Assembly: GCA_022925895.1 (NCBI GenBank)
Contig: JAKSYS010000080.1
Location: forward strand, 1 to 64,000
From: Fragilaria crotonensis
Lineage: Eukaryota > Bacillariophyta > Fragilariophyceae > Fragilariales > Fragilariaceae
Length of the DNA stretch: 64,000 nt
Reading direction: 5' to 3'
The position numbers and the translations under genes were made by a program. Of the stretch, positions 10,528-22,039 are shown in pieces. The notes below the pieces were generated by a model. The model was not told where the DNA came from and did no database searches. It saw nothing but the letters and a program-made list of their open reading frames with translations. Position 1 is the first letter of the stretch; every line of letters begins with the position of its first letter.

Positions 10528-13149
10528 ATGTCATCGGAGACTTCTCAGCAAGAGGGTGCTCCTCCTCGCAATCGAAAATCGCGAAAGTCATTATCGAGCC
10601 AGAAAACACGTCAGCAGCGATGGTCGAACTTTACCAAGATGAAGGCGAGCTCCTTGATGCAGGTTCGACAAAGTCAGCAAGACGTGTCGACGATTAACGA
10701 AGAGAACGACGGCGATACCTTTGACGAGGAGTATAATTTCAGTGCAGGCTATGGTCCGAATGCCAGTTTCTCTCTTGGAAACGACGAGGATGGCACATCG
10801 GCCACGAGCGCACCGACATCGTCCAATGGATTTAATGTCAATGTTAATGTCGAGGATGATGATGACGAGGACGACAACACTGCGATTGGCGATGGGATGG
10901 ACGATTCTGCCTACGAAGCCGCACCACCATCACTCTCCACTCCACCCGTCCACCGATCGGTTGATGTTCTTCCCGCAATGTTTTCCTTGCATCAACCATC
11001 TAATGTTCTCACAGATGAAGCTTCTGTCTATTCGGAAGTTACAGAGCACTCCATGGCCACTCAACAAATCAACAATCGACACGCCAATCACAGTGACGAC
11101 GTCACAGTCATGACGACATCGACCATGGTAACCAGACAAGTTGGAAATACAGTCGCTCAGAGAGAAAGCAACCATGCCCAATTGCTATTGTCCACACCTC
11201 CCTCCTCCTTTGTCAATTCTCCCAACGGTGGAGCCGGAGGACCGTCGGCAGATTCGGATTCCAACCGACATCATCATCACTATCCACCATCATCATCCTT
11301 GTCATCCCCATCCAACATTAATACAACAACACCTCGTCGAATCAGTAGTGGTTCTCGACGTCCGTCAACCATGGGTCAGACCTTGATGAACAATCAGGGT
11401 CATACCATGAGTGAGGAAGAGATGCGACTCGTGTGGGAGGCTGCCGGCAAGTGCATCGAATGCGGCGTCGTGACGACCCACAAGAAAGAAAAGTATGGTC
11501 CGTTTGGAACATTTCGACGCATGGCTCCTCAGACTGTCGAGGGATTCTCGTACAAGGGATACTGTTTGCGATGTCATGACGTGCCACAGTTACGACGATT
11601 GTTGAATGAACCGGACATTCCACTCGATTTGATGCGTGATGATCCGCGCAGTGCGTCAATTCGATCGCTCCAGACCGATAATCCTCATAATCCACATCAT
11701 CATGATGCAATCGTGGCGGAATTTTTGAATCGGAAAAGTCCGATTGGTGTCCTGTGCACCTCCATCAAATTTCAGCTCTTTTGTGGCATGGTCCTCTTGT
11801 CGATTGCGGGTGCGATTGTGGCAATTGCCATTTCCATGGCCAAGGGTCCTGAACCGTGGGTATCACCGGCACCGACCGTGGCACCGACGTTGGCGCCCAC
11901 CACAACGTATCCGACGACATCACCCACGTCGTGGGAATGGACGTTGAGTTCGGAAATTCGGACTGAAATTGAATCGTTCGGATATCGGATTGACTTGAGT
12001 TCCAGTGGGGATGTGTTGGCAGTATCATCACCAAATTATGATGGTGGTAAGGGACGATTTGATATTTATCTTTTGGAAGAAGTTGGGGATGAACAAAAGT
12101 GGGTAACTCCCAACTTTGAAACTGGGACGCCACAGACTGGTACGAATGCAACCCAATATATGAGTCAGGGCATCTCTCTCAGTGGAGGTGGTTCAACAGT
12201 TGCGGTTGGGTCTCCTGGGAATGGGACCCTGTATGGATTGGTTCAAGTGTATCACATAGATTTAGAATCTCTACGGATATCAACAAAAGGTCAAGTGCTC
12301 GTTGGACCATCGATTCGTAGTGAATTTGGATACTCGGTGTCACTCAATTTTGATGGAAGTCGATTATTTGTGGGTGCACCGAATTATGGAGTATCGTCAA
12401 CCCAAGTCAACGGTCTGGTGCGATGTTACGTCTATAACGCGAATACTGACCTGTGGGAGCAGGTCGGGGATGACATGTCGGGTCTAACATCAGGTAGTCG
12501 ATTTGGCCATTCGATATCATCCGATGATTCTGGCTATCGAGTGGTCATTGGTTCTCCTCTGGACAGTACGAAGTGGGAAAATGCCGGCCAAGTGTTAATT
12601 TTCCAGTTGGAGGCGGACATGACATGGCAGCCGTTTCCCGAAAACCAGGTCGTGGGAGCCGATGTTGGTTCGAACATGGGCAGCACAGTGGCAGCCAATG
12701 AGGATGGTTTGATATTCACTACCAACGATAACGACAAGAACGTTGAAAAATTCTCAAATGCTGGAATTGCATCAGTGTATGGTGCTATTGAAGACACGGG
12801 TCAGATCACTTTGATTGGATTTCCCATCGCTGGGACGCACTACAATGCTGGATTTGGGCACGACCTTGACATTTCGGACAGTGGTGAAATCGTAATCGCC
12901 TCTGGTAACAACATTGGCAAGAAGGCTGGTTCAATACAGGTGCATTTGTTCAATATGGGTCAATTTGAAATGTACGGGAAGGAGCTGACGAAGCTTGAAG
13001 TTGGGACGTGTGATTGGTTTGGTGCAGGTCCCAGCGTGACGATAGCGGCACGACAATTGCGCATGGCGGTTGGTTACGAATGCATCATGTCGAATGGGAT
13101 TTCGCGGTCGACCGTACGTCTCTTTGATTTCTTCGCCGTCGAGGCATGA
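10528..13149 (+). CDS. One-pass membrane protein, CxxC pair inside and FG-GAP-like ectodomain
   Basis: An 873-residue single-exon protein. Residues 1-300 are disordered (Gln, Ser, Asp-rich, with a short His run). A conserved cytoplasmic module follows with Cys309-x2-Cys312 and Cys346-x2-Cys349, likely a zinc site. One transmembrane helix lies near 413-437 (FCGMVLLSIAGAIVAIAI), then a Pro/Thr linker (PTVAPTLAPTTTYPTTSPT). The C-terminal 400 residues hold repeated units such as FGYSVSLNFDGSRLFVGAPN and FGHSISSDDSGYRVVIGSP, typical of FG-GAP/integrin-alpha beta-propellers. Inferred topology is N-in, propeller outside, suggesting adhesion or recognition at the cell surface. This layout recurs in diatoms as far as I recall. 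Function unproven; no enzyme motif is seen. Confidence 0.72.
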   Translation: MSSETSQQEGAPPRNRKSRKSLSSQKTRQQRWSNFTKMKASSLMQVRQSQQDVSTINEENDGDTFDEEYNFSAGYGPNASFSLGNDEDGTSATSAPTSSNGFNVNVNVEDDDDEDDNTAIGDGMDDSAYEAAPPSLSTPPVHRSVDVLPAMFSLHQPSNVLTDEASVYSEVTEHSMATQQINNRHANHSDDVTVMTTSTMVTRQVGNTVAQRESNHAQLLLSTPPSSFVNSPNGGAGGPSADSDSNRHHHHYPPSSSLSSPSNINTTTPRRISSGSRRPSTMGQTLMNNQGHTMSEEEMRLVWEAAGKCIECGVVTTHKKEKYGPFGTFRRMAPQTVEGFSYKGYCLRCHDVPQLRRLLNEPDIPLDLMRDDPRSASIRSLQTDNPHNPHHHDAIVAEFLNRKSPIGVLCTSIKFQLFCGMVLLSIAGAIVAIAISMAKGPEPWVSPAPTVAPTLAPTTTYPTTSPTSWEWTLSSEIRTEIESFGYRIDLSSSGDVLAVSSPNYDGGKGRFDIYLLEEVGDEQKWVTPNFETGTPQTGTNATQYMSQGISLSGGGSTVAVGSPGNGTLYGLVQVYHIDLESLRISTKGQVLVGPSIRSEFGYSVSLNFDGSRLFVGAPNYGVSSTQVNGLVRCYVYNANTDLWEQVGDDMSGLTSGSRFGHSISSDDSGYRVVIGSPLDSTKWENAGQVLIFQLEADMTWQPFPENQVVGADVGSNMGSTVAANEDGLIFTTNDNDKNVEKFSNAGIASVYGAIEDTGQITLIGFPIAGTHYNAGFGHDLDISDSGEIVIASGNNIGKKAGSIQVHLFNMGQFEMYGKELTKLEVGTCDWFGAGPSVTIAARQLRMAVGYECIMSNGISRSTVRLFDFFAVEA

Positions 13150-13370
13150 TTGGAGCATGTTAATTGGGGGAACGTACCCAGCATCCATCACTTTGAGTGG
13201 CAAAGGAACATGGTAATCATGAAAATTGAACACCAGTATATTGAGGTGTATTTTAAACGCTGCTATCAAGTTTCATGAATGATGTTCCATTTTCATAACG
13301 ATTGAACAAATGCATAAAAGTATCTGGCAAGGAGAAATTAACTCTAGAAAAGAATTAAAGTAAAAAGTAT

Positions 13371-14210
13371 CTAATGACTTGATAATAGTTGCTCCAGACG
13401 GGTCCAATCCCTGCAACTGTTTTCTAGCAGATCGTCATCGTCAGGTTCCGTCGGAAAGGTCCCATCCAGAATCAACAATTGTTTCATGAGTTCCACCATA
13501 TTCATAGGTTCCTCTCCATTGCCTTCCGGAAGCTTGCTGAAGGAATCCACAAAGGTGGATGACACGACTGACAGGCTCTGATGAAGATCATGCGTTGCGA
13601 ATGAATTACTGAAAGACTTTGTCGATGACTCTCCTTCCAATGAGAAGTGTTGAGAGGATGATAGTGAATGCGATCGAATTTCTTGTTGCAACTCGAGCAG
13701 TGAAAGAATGTGATTCATGGCATTCTCTTGAACACGAACACGGTGTCGGAGCGGTGCTTCGATCCGTTCCCACGCGACACGTTCCAGACGCTTGTGTTCC
13801 ATAAAATCCGCCTTGATGTCATCGTGTTCCCATTCCATGACCGCAATTTCGCAGCGCATGTACTGTGCCAAGGAATCCGTCTGTTTCTGTAACAATTCCA
13901 TGGCCTTTCGCAATACTTCAATGCGATGAGAGGCACTCAACATGGTGGCTTGCTTTCGTAAGGTAATCGAGTCTGGTAGGGATTTCCAGGTATGGACTTG
14001 TCTCATGACTGAACAGTAATACGACAAGTCACAAGTATTACTCTTGTGCAAACGTCGATGAAATGTTTCTTGGAGAATTTGCAATTTGTTGCGAGATTGT
14101 TCCAAACTCGCTTGTGACGATTCTTGCTCGCATCGGTGATTCAACCGCATTTCTTCCAAACTTTCCTTCGCCGATGCAATCTCCTGTTCAATTTCGTTCA
14201 TGGTCTTCAT
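13371..14210 (-). CDS. Coiled-coil protein of unknown function
   Basis: A 279-residue single-exon protein beginning MKTMNEIEQEIASAKESLEE. Residues 1-60 and about 90-190 are rich in heptad-like Glu, Lys, Gln and Leu runs (for example IEVLRKAMELLQKQTDSL) consistent with coiled coils. The C-terminal third is Ser-rich and then acidic (TEPDDDDLLENS). No catalytic motif, signal peptide or membrane segment. It converges with the FG-GAP gene, 221 bp apart. I do not recognise a family; the unbroken frame and sensible composition support it being real. Confidence 0.6.
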   Translation of the reverse strand: MKTMNEIEQEIASAKESLEEMRLNHRCEQESSQASLEQSRNKLQILQETFHRRLHKSNTCDLSYYCSVMRQVHTWKSLPDSITLRKQATMLSASHRIEVLRKAMELLQKQTDSLAQYMRCEIAVMEWEHDDIKADFMEHKRLERVAWERIEAPLRHRVRVQENAMNHILSLLELQQEIRSHSLSSSQHFSLEGESSTKSFSNSFATHDLHQSLSVVSSTFVDSFSKLPEGNGEEPMNMVELMKQLLILDGTFPTEPDDDDLLENSCRDWTRLEQLLSSH

Positions 14211-15711
14211 TCTTAGTAGTATGATTGTAGAGTGTTATACTCGTAGACCTGTTGAACTGTAGAGTTGGTTTCTCAGGAACAGAAGCAAAGCTGGATGATC
14301 TGGTTTAATGGAACGAAGGAAATGGAGAGAGTTGTTTGTGATACTCGAGTGTTGACGCTAAATAGGAAGTGCGAGTCAGTATAGTACTCTGTGTAGACTG
14401 GTACTCCGAGTAGTACGCCTGGTACGGAGTCCAGTAGGGAAACGAGGACAAAGCACCAAGGATCATCACCCTACGGAAACCCAAGTACAAATTCTCGTAG
14501 ACCCTGGCAACGAGAACGCCTTCCAAACGCAACAGGCACATGATACAATTTTGTCCACGATCCTTGCAATCGAGTAAATTTAACGTCATTATACTCGGAA
14601 TCCCAAACATTAACTACCAGAATGTCGAACGTCAGACAACTCAGGAGAATACTTAACAAGCTTCGAAACATATTTAGAATAGTTATGTGGGATAGGCACG
14701 TCAGTTCTTTCGTTTGAAGATTATCAACAGTGTCAACAAAATGTCGAACGCGATTTGGGGATTGCAATCGATTCCAGTAAGAATCTAGGTACAAACTACG
14801 GCGAACTCGAATCCGAGACCCTAAACGCCGCGCGCATGACTCCGTCGTAGCGTGTCTCATCCGCATGTTCGTCAGGCCTTCAAAGACTTCATGTCCTCGT
14901 AATTAACTCCCACAATCGAAGTTTTTGGGCCTTTGGAATCCTTCTGTGCGTTGTTGGCCTTTAGCAGTTCGAGCATTGATAAAAATGACTGCATTGCAAA
15001 ACAAAATACTTAGTATTGTCCTACCTTCGTTGGACCTTCGAGTATCGATGTTGAAGGTCGAAAAGGATCTCGTTCAGAAATGAGTCGAATGGTTCAGTAT
15101 TTGTAATTGCGAATGGATTGGACCAAACGTCATTCGACATTCTTCATGGGTCAGGTCAAGCATTCCCGGGATTCTTGATTCCGATGAACACGACGGCATC
15201 TATTCATGATTTTGAACTCCAAAAATGATACAAGGATGTGCTAACAATGGCAACGTCAAGCGTTGGGTGTGCCTCCTGGTATTGTATTCGTGCCTTGGCT
15301 ATATGACCCTATCTCGCACCTTGTTCCCCAAGTAACAGCATGGTCCAGTACGAGTAATCGTGAATACTCAAGCTCATCGCCGTGTCATATCCAACGGTTT
15401 GATCGTACTGGAGTACTCGAAGTCATCAAATCCAGTACTACGTGGTTGTAGTGTTGGAGACTGGCGACGCACGTTGCTCCCGTGGACAAAGCCCTTGGAA
15501 CGATGGAGTCGAAGAGCAGTGGGTCAGGTCGTTCGCGATAAAATTATCCATGTTCAATTGAACATGCCACTGAAGGGTCCATTTAAAAAACCTAACTTTC
15601 AATTCTCACCTTCTGCCACATTGACCATCAACTGCCAACAATGTACGCTACCAGTACCATTCTAATATCGATCATATATTGTAACGATTTGCTTATTCAT
15701 CTAATTGGTTT
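14211..15711. other. Intergenic, no supported gene
   Basis: Short frames on both strands only, with no family resemblance. Contains GTACT/AGTAC-rich patches near 14380-14450 and 15400-15440 of the kind found in most intergenic parts of the window. Confidence 0.5.
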
Positions 15712-18049
15712 TTAAACACTTTGGAATTGAGATTTGACCTTTCGGTCACCTCGAGGAACCAAATTCTCCAATCGTTGGATCACTCGGTGCGTCACACCAG
15801 ATTGGCTATCAATCTCACCTCGCATCGAAGGATCGACGCTAGCACTAATGTCTCCCGCAAACGCGTACATCAGCATGTTCCGAGCTGTCGCTTGGTCCAA
15901 TCCACGAGAACGGAGATAAAATAGTTCTTCTTCACTCAAATCGGACACGGTCGCTCCATGAGTGCACTGCACGTCGTCGGCAATAATTTCCAACGTGGGT
16001 GCCGTCCACGCCCGACACCGATCCGACAGCAAAATAGTTCGCGACAATTGATTGCTCGCCGTCTGTTGGGCACTCTGTTCCACACGGATCCGACCGCGAA
16101 AGGCACCCGTGGCACGGCCCCCCACCATGCTCTTTTGCAATTGCTGTGAACTCGTCGCCTGTGCAATGTGGTGAATGTTCGTCTTCATATCAGTACGTTG
16201 AGCTCCGCCCGATAAACTAAAGCCCTTGACGGACGCAAAGCATCCAGGACGAAGCAACGATACCGACATGGCGATGCGCACACGACCGCTGCCACCAATG
16301 CTCATGACCGTGTTGGAGTATTTGGCATCATTCCCAATCACGTGCACATCCATGGCTTCCAAGTGTGTATCCTTGAGCGCCGGACGAGACGCTTCCTGCA
16401 CACGGGGTGGCACACTCCCATCATCCGGAAGCTGGTCGTCCCTCAGTTCGGTGGCACCCGTCACCATACCGCCAGTCTCTTCCAAATACGAGTGGGACAC
16501 ATCGGCACCTTCCTTAACAAACACTTGAGTGAATCCATTGTACAGTTTGGGACGATCATCACCTTGATCCAAATCAACGCACGACTGTACTAGAGACAGT
16601 CGACTTTCTTCCTCTGCAATGACAAGGGCACGGGGGGTGACACGCGACGCCTCGGTCCTTCTCAGCAGTGCATCCCATATCCCGAGAAATGGCATTGACC
16701 AACAGAACGGGCTTCACATCACTCTCTGCATCCTTGTTCATTCCTGCAGGACTTCGAATCATGGCAACTGCACTAGTTCGGACGCTATTAAGTGCCGCAA
16801 AGCATGCTGTCCCCTGCTGCGAGTTGATTGCAAATTGACTAGTCGGGTCGCCGACGCAGTGATCGGGGAAACTAAGTTTGGAAAACGAAGTCAAAAAGTC
16901 ACTTGGTCCCGAGGGAACTCCGACCACAAGCTCATCCGTAAAACCATCGGTAAAGCGACTCAAATAATTCTCGACTTCGTCATCCTCGAGATCACTTTGT
17001 GCCATGTTGTAGACTGATTCTGTGGTGATGGAAAGCTGTGGACAGAAGCGACCATTCACGAACACCAATCGAGCAGTCACAGCATCATCCTCCAACCAAC
17101 CGCCTTTCTCGGCTAATTTCGCCTTGTAGGAGGTAACCTCATTGTCATCTGCCAAGACAAAGTCTGAGCCTTTGAACCATTAGAGAAACGCATGTTTGTG
17201 AGGAAACATGTTGGGACAACAACAGATACTAACAACGAAATCCATGTTTGGACGAAAAAAAAAAATTGAGAAAAAACGTACCAACTCCATCTTCGGAACG
17301 TCCTGAATAATCTTGTGATACCATGCCAGGGACATCAAATTGTCTCCACGTGTCAGCATTGCGTCTAGGGATGGGCAAACCAAATTCTTCCAAGCCAAAG
17401 GCAGGAACCAGTGGTTCCCATGGCAACTTTTCGTTGGCATAGGCCGTAAAATCAACGTGATCTTCGGGCAACAGGAACTAAATGTATATAGTGTGTAGAT
17501 GCGTGTGAGTGTGTGTGACGAGGTATACAAGTACAACGCATTTTGAGATTCCACGAGAGGGGCGACCGCGCGCACACGTACCTCATTCTTCAATTCCACT
17601 GGCGTTAGGAGTTTGGAACGTGCTGCCATGGCAATCTCTCCTAAAAAGGGTGTTGTTGTTGTTGTGTCATCATCATCCTTGTTGGTTCCCAACAAGGAAT
17701 GAAACCATGCATCGCATGTTTCATCAATGACGGTTCGTCTAGATGTCCGAAAGGCTTCATGATCGGGAATCTCATAATCGACACCTGGTACCAATACGAC
17801 TTTTTCGGTTGGAGTTATACCACCATCATCTTGCTTTTCAGGTCCCAATCCGATGCTTACCGACAGTTGAGTGAGATGAGGATGCTTCCTACTGGAAAAT
17901 TGCGACTGGGATTGGATTCTGCTGTTGCTAATGCTGCTGCTTCGTTGTTGTTGATGGAACGAAAAGGCATTCGTACTTGATGATGACAAGGACAACAACG
18001 ACCCGAACCGTAGCAGAAGAGTAGTCGTCACACTATTATCAAACTTCAT
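15712..18049 (-). CDS. sufD: Plastid Fe-S cluster assembly protein SufD
   Basis: A subunit of the SufBCD scaffold that builds iron-sulfur clusters in the plastid. Three exons on the minus strand are read: 18049-17582, 17477 down to a gtacgt donor near 17281, and 17169-15712. Joins read VELKNE-FLLPEDH and SEDGVG-SDFVLADD. The N-terminus is a signal peptide (LLLRFGSLLSLSSSSTNAF) ending in an ASAF-like Phe, the mark for import through complex plastids of diatoms. The core carries the SufD/SufB signature: TAPTLEIIADDVQCTHGATV, then ELFYLRSRGLDQATARNML. The frame slips at the six-G run 16632-16637 (plus strand); one base fewer reads GVACHPRALVIAEEES. In diatoms SufB and SufC are usually plastid-encoded (established), so nuclear SufD completes the complex. 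Family call firm. Confidence 0.9.
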
Positions 18050-19357
18050 GATGATGATTGTTGCTTCGGTTCTGACGATGCAATGATTAGAAAATAGGGA
18101 AAATAGAGTTAGATGCAAGCGAAAGAGGACTGACAGTGGCACATTGAAATCACTGAATGTTCAAGCAGAATGAATCTGATGAAACATGAAGAACCAGCTG
18201 TCGGCACAATGTTCAACGATATCTTTGACTTTCACTTTTCTTCACAGTCGCCGCAACAAGAGCCATCATCACACAAACACACTCACATTCGCAAAAAACT
18301 GTGGCAGTGCAAGGTGAACGAAGATGATTCAAGAAAGTTGCAATCAGCTAGCAGCAGGCGATCTGCTAATTACTTCAACAATATATCGTTGTGAATAGTA
18401 ATCAATCAAGGGTGCTCGGATGATCCTCAAATAAAGAGAAGCTCAACTTCATCCACTTGGAAAAACATCGCATCACACGGTGTATCGCGGTATGTGGAAA
18501 CCCGTCGATCGATGGATCCCATATTTGTACGTCTACTGTAGTACTGTGTTCATGTACCAGTACTGTCGTCCATCACCCGCCTGCTGACGAGTTTGTGGCC
18601 ACGCGCATCCACAAATCAAAACCCACAAGCGCTGCGTGCTTGTGCCATTCTGTCGTGCTACGATATGTGATATGCTGACGAGTGGCACACAGACGCTGCG
18701 CCAAAACGTTCACGTCATCACTGACGTAGTGATGCCTTGCACATGTTGTATGAAAACGGCGAAAGCACGATACTTCAGTAGATATACAAGTACAGATGTA
18801 CTGAAGTCTACTGTCCAGCAGTTCTGCCGGCACATTGTTTGAATTCTGATGGCGACTCCGCCAACCATTTGCACAAAACGCAGGACGAATCTTCGGCGTG
18901 AACGCGAAAGGGCCATTATCTTGTATTCTTTCATCTTAGTTGATGGATAAATTAAGTAGAACAGCTTTTTATACACACATCAAGTCCGTTCGTGCATGGC
19001 GAGCTACCATGTACCAGTAGAAAACATACCTGATGTTCGGGTTGTACCGTTTCAGCAATTTAGATCACGTCGAATCTTGCAAGCCCACTACAATTGCGGC
19101 CTGGGGATGGGTTCGCGTCGCGCACGCGCAACACATGTCCTCTGAGCTCTCTGACCCCATTGCTCCAAGATAAGAACTCACAAAAACGCAACAGATCCAC
19201 AGATACTCAGTTCTGAAGTAACATTAACACTCATTGGATACTCAACTTCCGTTTGAATTACAGAGCGATACAACGTACCGTATTCACCAATCAAAGGGTT
19301 TGTTGCACCGCTTGCTAATAAAGGAATCAAACCAAAGACGACTATTAACGAAAAATC
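18050..19357. other. Divergent intergenic region, sufD / CRAL-TRIO
   Basis: Divergent promoters for sufD (left, minus) and the CRAL-TRIO gene (right, plus) must lie here. No coding frame with support. Repeated GTAC, GTACTGT and AGTAC patches occur near 18525-18570 and 18780-18810. Confidence 0.5.
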
Positions 19358-20338
19358 ATGACCACCACCACATCTACTACACCATCGTCAATCAAGGCAG
19401 GGCCATGGGTCGACGAGGATCGTTCCAAATCCGACCCACTTCCTCTTGCTGACGAATTTGATGATCGCCCGTGCGTGCGCGACCTCATTCAACAACACGA
19501 AACAAGAATTCGTGAAATTGGCTCCAAGATCCAATCTGACCCATGCTTCAATCCTCACAAACACGACGACTTGTGGATTTTGCGATTTGCCCTATCTCAC
19601 AATTCCAACAAAAAAGCTGCCGAATGTGCCATTCAATTCATGCATTACCGTCACGAACGGAATCTTGATGAAACTGACATTCGCGAGAATGTTCCGGGAC
19701 GGAACTGTCCCATCCCAGGTGTGCGTCAATTCTACGAAGCGCTCGATGATGATGATTGCATGCTAATGACACAACCCGATCCCAACCGTGGTGTCCTCAT
19801 GGTGAAACGCATTGCCGGTTTTGATCAATCCAAAATTGCAGATATTGCCAACGATGATTGGCCCTTTTGGTATTTTTTGGAATGGATGTTTCAACGATTG
19901 GATTCTGTCACCCGCAGGACAGGCCGACTCACCAAGGGGATTCGATTCATGGACCTGTACGGATATCATCACATTCGTCAGGGAAATAAGGAATGCATTC
20001 ATCGGAATGCCGCAAGTGCGAGAGAAACGACAGAATTTTATCCCCAAATGCTGGCAACGGTCTTTGTTTTGAATGCACCCGTCTGGGGACAAGTTGCTTT
20101 TACTTGCTTGAAACCTCTGTTGCCAAGATCGTTTGTACAAAAGATTGTCGTGTTCAATCCGCGATCCAAGAAGGATTATTTGAGTATTCTGAAGCATCTT
20201 TCTCCAGAAAATATTCCCATTCAGGTAAAAGCCGCAATCGCCATGGCGACAACGACTGCTCCCTCTGAAAAACAACGCTTGGAGAGTATTATTCAAGATG
20301 AAAAGCAACATGTCCTCACGGCGACGGCTTCCTCGTAA
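19358..20338 (+). CDS. CRAL-TRIO (Sec14-like) lipid-binding protein
   Basis: A 326-residue single-exon protein. Residues 60-105 form the N-terminal helical part (DDLWILRFALSHNSNKKAAE), and about 130-300 the CRAL-TRIO pocket. That pocket includes RGVLMVKRIAGFD, GIRFMDLYGY, ETTEFYPQMLATVFVLNAP and the closing KIVVFNPRSKKDYLSILKHL. Such proteins carry a single phospholipid or other hydrophobic molecule between membranes and often feed phosphoinositide synthesis. No signal peptide or membrane helix, so likely cytosolic. The ligand cannot be told from sequence. A short acidic N-terminus and a QKRLESIIQDEKQ-rich tail flank the domain. Confidence 0.85.
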   Translation: MTTTTSTTPSSIKAGPWVDEDRSKSDPLPLADEFDDRPCVRDLIQQHETRIREIGSKIQSDPCFNPHKHDDLWILRFALSHNSNKKAAECAIQFMHYRHERNLDETDIRENVPGRNCPIPGVRQFYEALDDDDCMLMTQPDPNRGVLMVKRIAGFDQSKIADIANDDWPFWYFLEWMFQRLDSVTRRTGRLTKGIRFMDLYGYHHIRQGNKECIHRNAASARETTEFYPQMLATVFVLNAPVWGQVAFTCLKPLLPRSFVQKIVVFNPRSKKDYLSILKHLSPENIPIQVKAAIAMATTTAPSEKQRLESIIQDEKQHVLTATASS

Positions 20339-20920
20339 GGGATCTTGATGCAATGAATTGGGAACAATAAGACACATTTATAATCCTGCGCCTTGCATGA
20401 TTGACGTCAACTTTGCATGCATACCGCAGTTAGGTCATTTAACATAGGGAGAGATTTAAGCCGTACCTGTAAACAATATGGGATCCGACAAGGAGACGCG
20501 ATCATAATGTGATGTGCATCCATGGCTTTCTTGGGCCTGGGGGTCGTTCAGATTTGAATGACCCTTCTACACGCCGACGTCCATGTTTTCTTTGCAGCGC
20601 ATCCATTTTCGGTGTCACTGTAATCTCTTACATCAGGACTTGCGCTGTGTTGCTCGTATCAAGACTATCCCAATTGCTATGATACGTTCGTTGCTTGACA
20701 TGGCGCGCAACCCCATCTCTCAATGGACTCTGAAACTCTAGTAGTAGCGGCAATAAACTGTCGTCGGTACCAAAGTCCAACAACAGCAACTACTGTACGT
20801 CGTACTGCATAGCGACCCAACCTGAAACGGCCATAAGAATTTGGAATTAGGCTTGCCACAGTTGCCTACTATAGTTCTTGTCAAACTCAAATTGAGGTTG
20901 ACCAGAATTTGGTCATGATA
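20339..20920. other. Intergenic, no gene seen
   Basis: Lies between the CRAL-TRIO stop and the left edge of the decayed transposon. One inverted motif, ACTCAAATTGAGGT near 20885-20898, sits just outside the candidate terminal repeat. Nothing else noted. Confidence 0.45.
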
Positions 20921-21048
20921 CCCAGAACCTCAAATTTCCGTTCACGTTCAAGTCTACGGACAAAAACATACCAGCTTCTTTCGAAACGCACAGAGCTCTC
21001 AACACAAGAATCAGAAGTTTTTCACACTGCAATTCATCGCATCCTCTC

Positions 21049-21345
21049 ATGCCTCCCAGGAAGAAGAGAGGCCCGGGCTTCTCCCAAACGGAGCTGGACT
21101 CCCTCCTTGATGTCATTGAAGAGATTCTACCCATTGGAATGGGAGAATGGGATGATGTTGAAAGGCAGCATCACAGTATGTACCCTGACCGTGATAGGAG
21201 CCGAGATGCCTTGCGCCGAAAGTTTGCAAAGCTTTATCTTGAGAAGACTCAACTGGAGACCCAAACTGTCCTCCAGATGTGAGAAGAGCAGAGAATCTAC
21301 GAATTGATTAAAAACAAGACAGACTGTTGACTGAATGGCCCGCAT
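21049..21345 (+). pseudogene. Remnant of transposon-borne DNA-binding-like protein (DUF6818-like)
   Basis: Begins MPPRKKRGPGFSQTELDSLL and continues with IEEILPIGMGEWDDVERQHH and YPDRDRSRDALRRKFAKLY, a Myb/SANT-like helical domain I associate with DUF6818-type proteins common in stramenopile repeats. The open frame stops at 21282. Another frame over 21250-21310 reads TGDPNCPPDVRRAE, the expected continuation, so a one-base shift split the gene. It probably served as the DNA-binding partner of the transposase on the opposite strand. Family naming is from memory; the break is direct observation. Confidence 0.55.
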
Positions 21346-22039
21346 CCCCACTCGGCAGATTGCCGCATAGCAGTTGCTTCCCTGTTCATTCTAACACCTC
21401 TGGCAAACTCAGCAACATTATTGGCAGCAGGATCCTGTTGACTCCTAATAACTGCCTGATAAGTTCTGATATTTTCAATGCTGGGAATCCCGATGGCTGA
21501 AAGTGGCTCATTTTAAGAACCTCAACTAAAATTCGTCGACCGAACCGAAGGTAGAGGCTGACGGACGTTGCAGTCATCCCAAAGATAGTAATCTGCAGCA
21601 CCATACTTGAGCCCTTGTCCTGGTCCATGCAAGACACATACCAAGGCAGTCTGTTGCTTTCATCATCCTTGGTCGTCCTCCTCGGTTGATCACCTGATCA
21701 TTGTGAATTGCAATGATTGAACCATCAGCGGAACCAAAGGTGAATGCGTATCATACAACTCACTCAACTTAGGCAACAACCAATTGAATACTTCAAAGGT
21801 TAAGCCTGTCAAGGTAATTAACGCCTGATCATTACCTGAGTTGAACAGCGTTTTCCACGCACTTTGAGAAGCGTCTTGAAGCGAAACACGAGGAATACGA
21901 CGTTGGCGCAATCGGCGCTGCAGTGACCCGAGATTCTTTAGAACTTCTTCCGATACCTTGAATGGACTTGAAATGAATTCTTCTTGGTTTCTCTGCGGTA
22001 GAGAAGGAAGAGCAGCATCATGTCAATGTCATCCAGCAT
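21310..22039 (-). pseudogene. PIF/Harbinger-like DDE transposase remnant
   Basis: Reads from an ATG at 22039 (MLDDIDMMLLFLLYRRE), then in several frames RRIPRVSLQDASQSAWKTLF, LITLTGLTFEVFNWLLPKL, INRGGRPRMMKATDCLGM and FGMTATSVSLYLRFGRRIL. Near 21340 comes AEWGMRAIQS, which in intact relatives lies far downstream, so an internal deletion has also occurred. The order and wording match the DDE_Tnp_4 (Harbinger) proteins I know from diatoms. Several frame shifts and a deletion make it clearly non-functional. Confidence 0.6.

Noticed and set aside
14305-14866. Minus-strand frames of 101 and 131 codons
   Set aside because: No family resemblance, mutually overlapping, and lying in GTAC-rich intergenic DNA.
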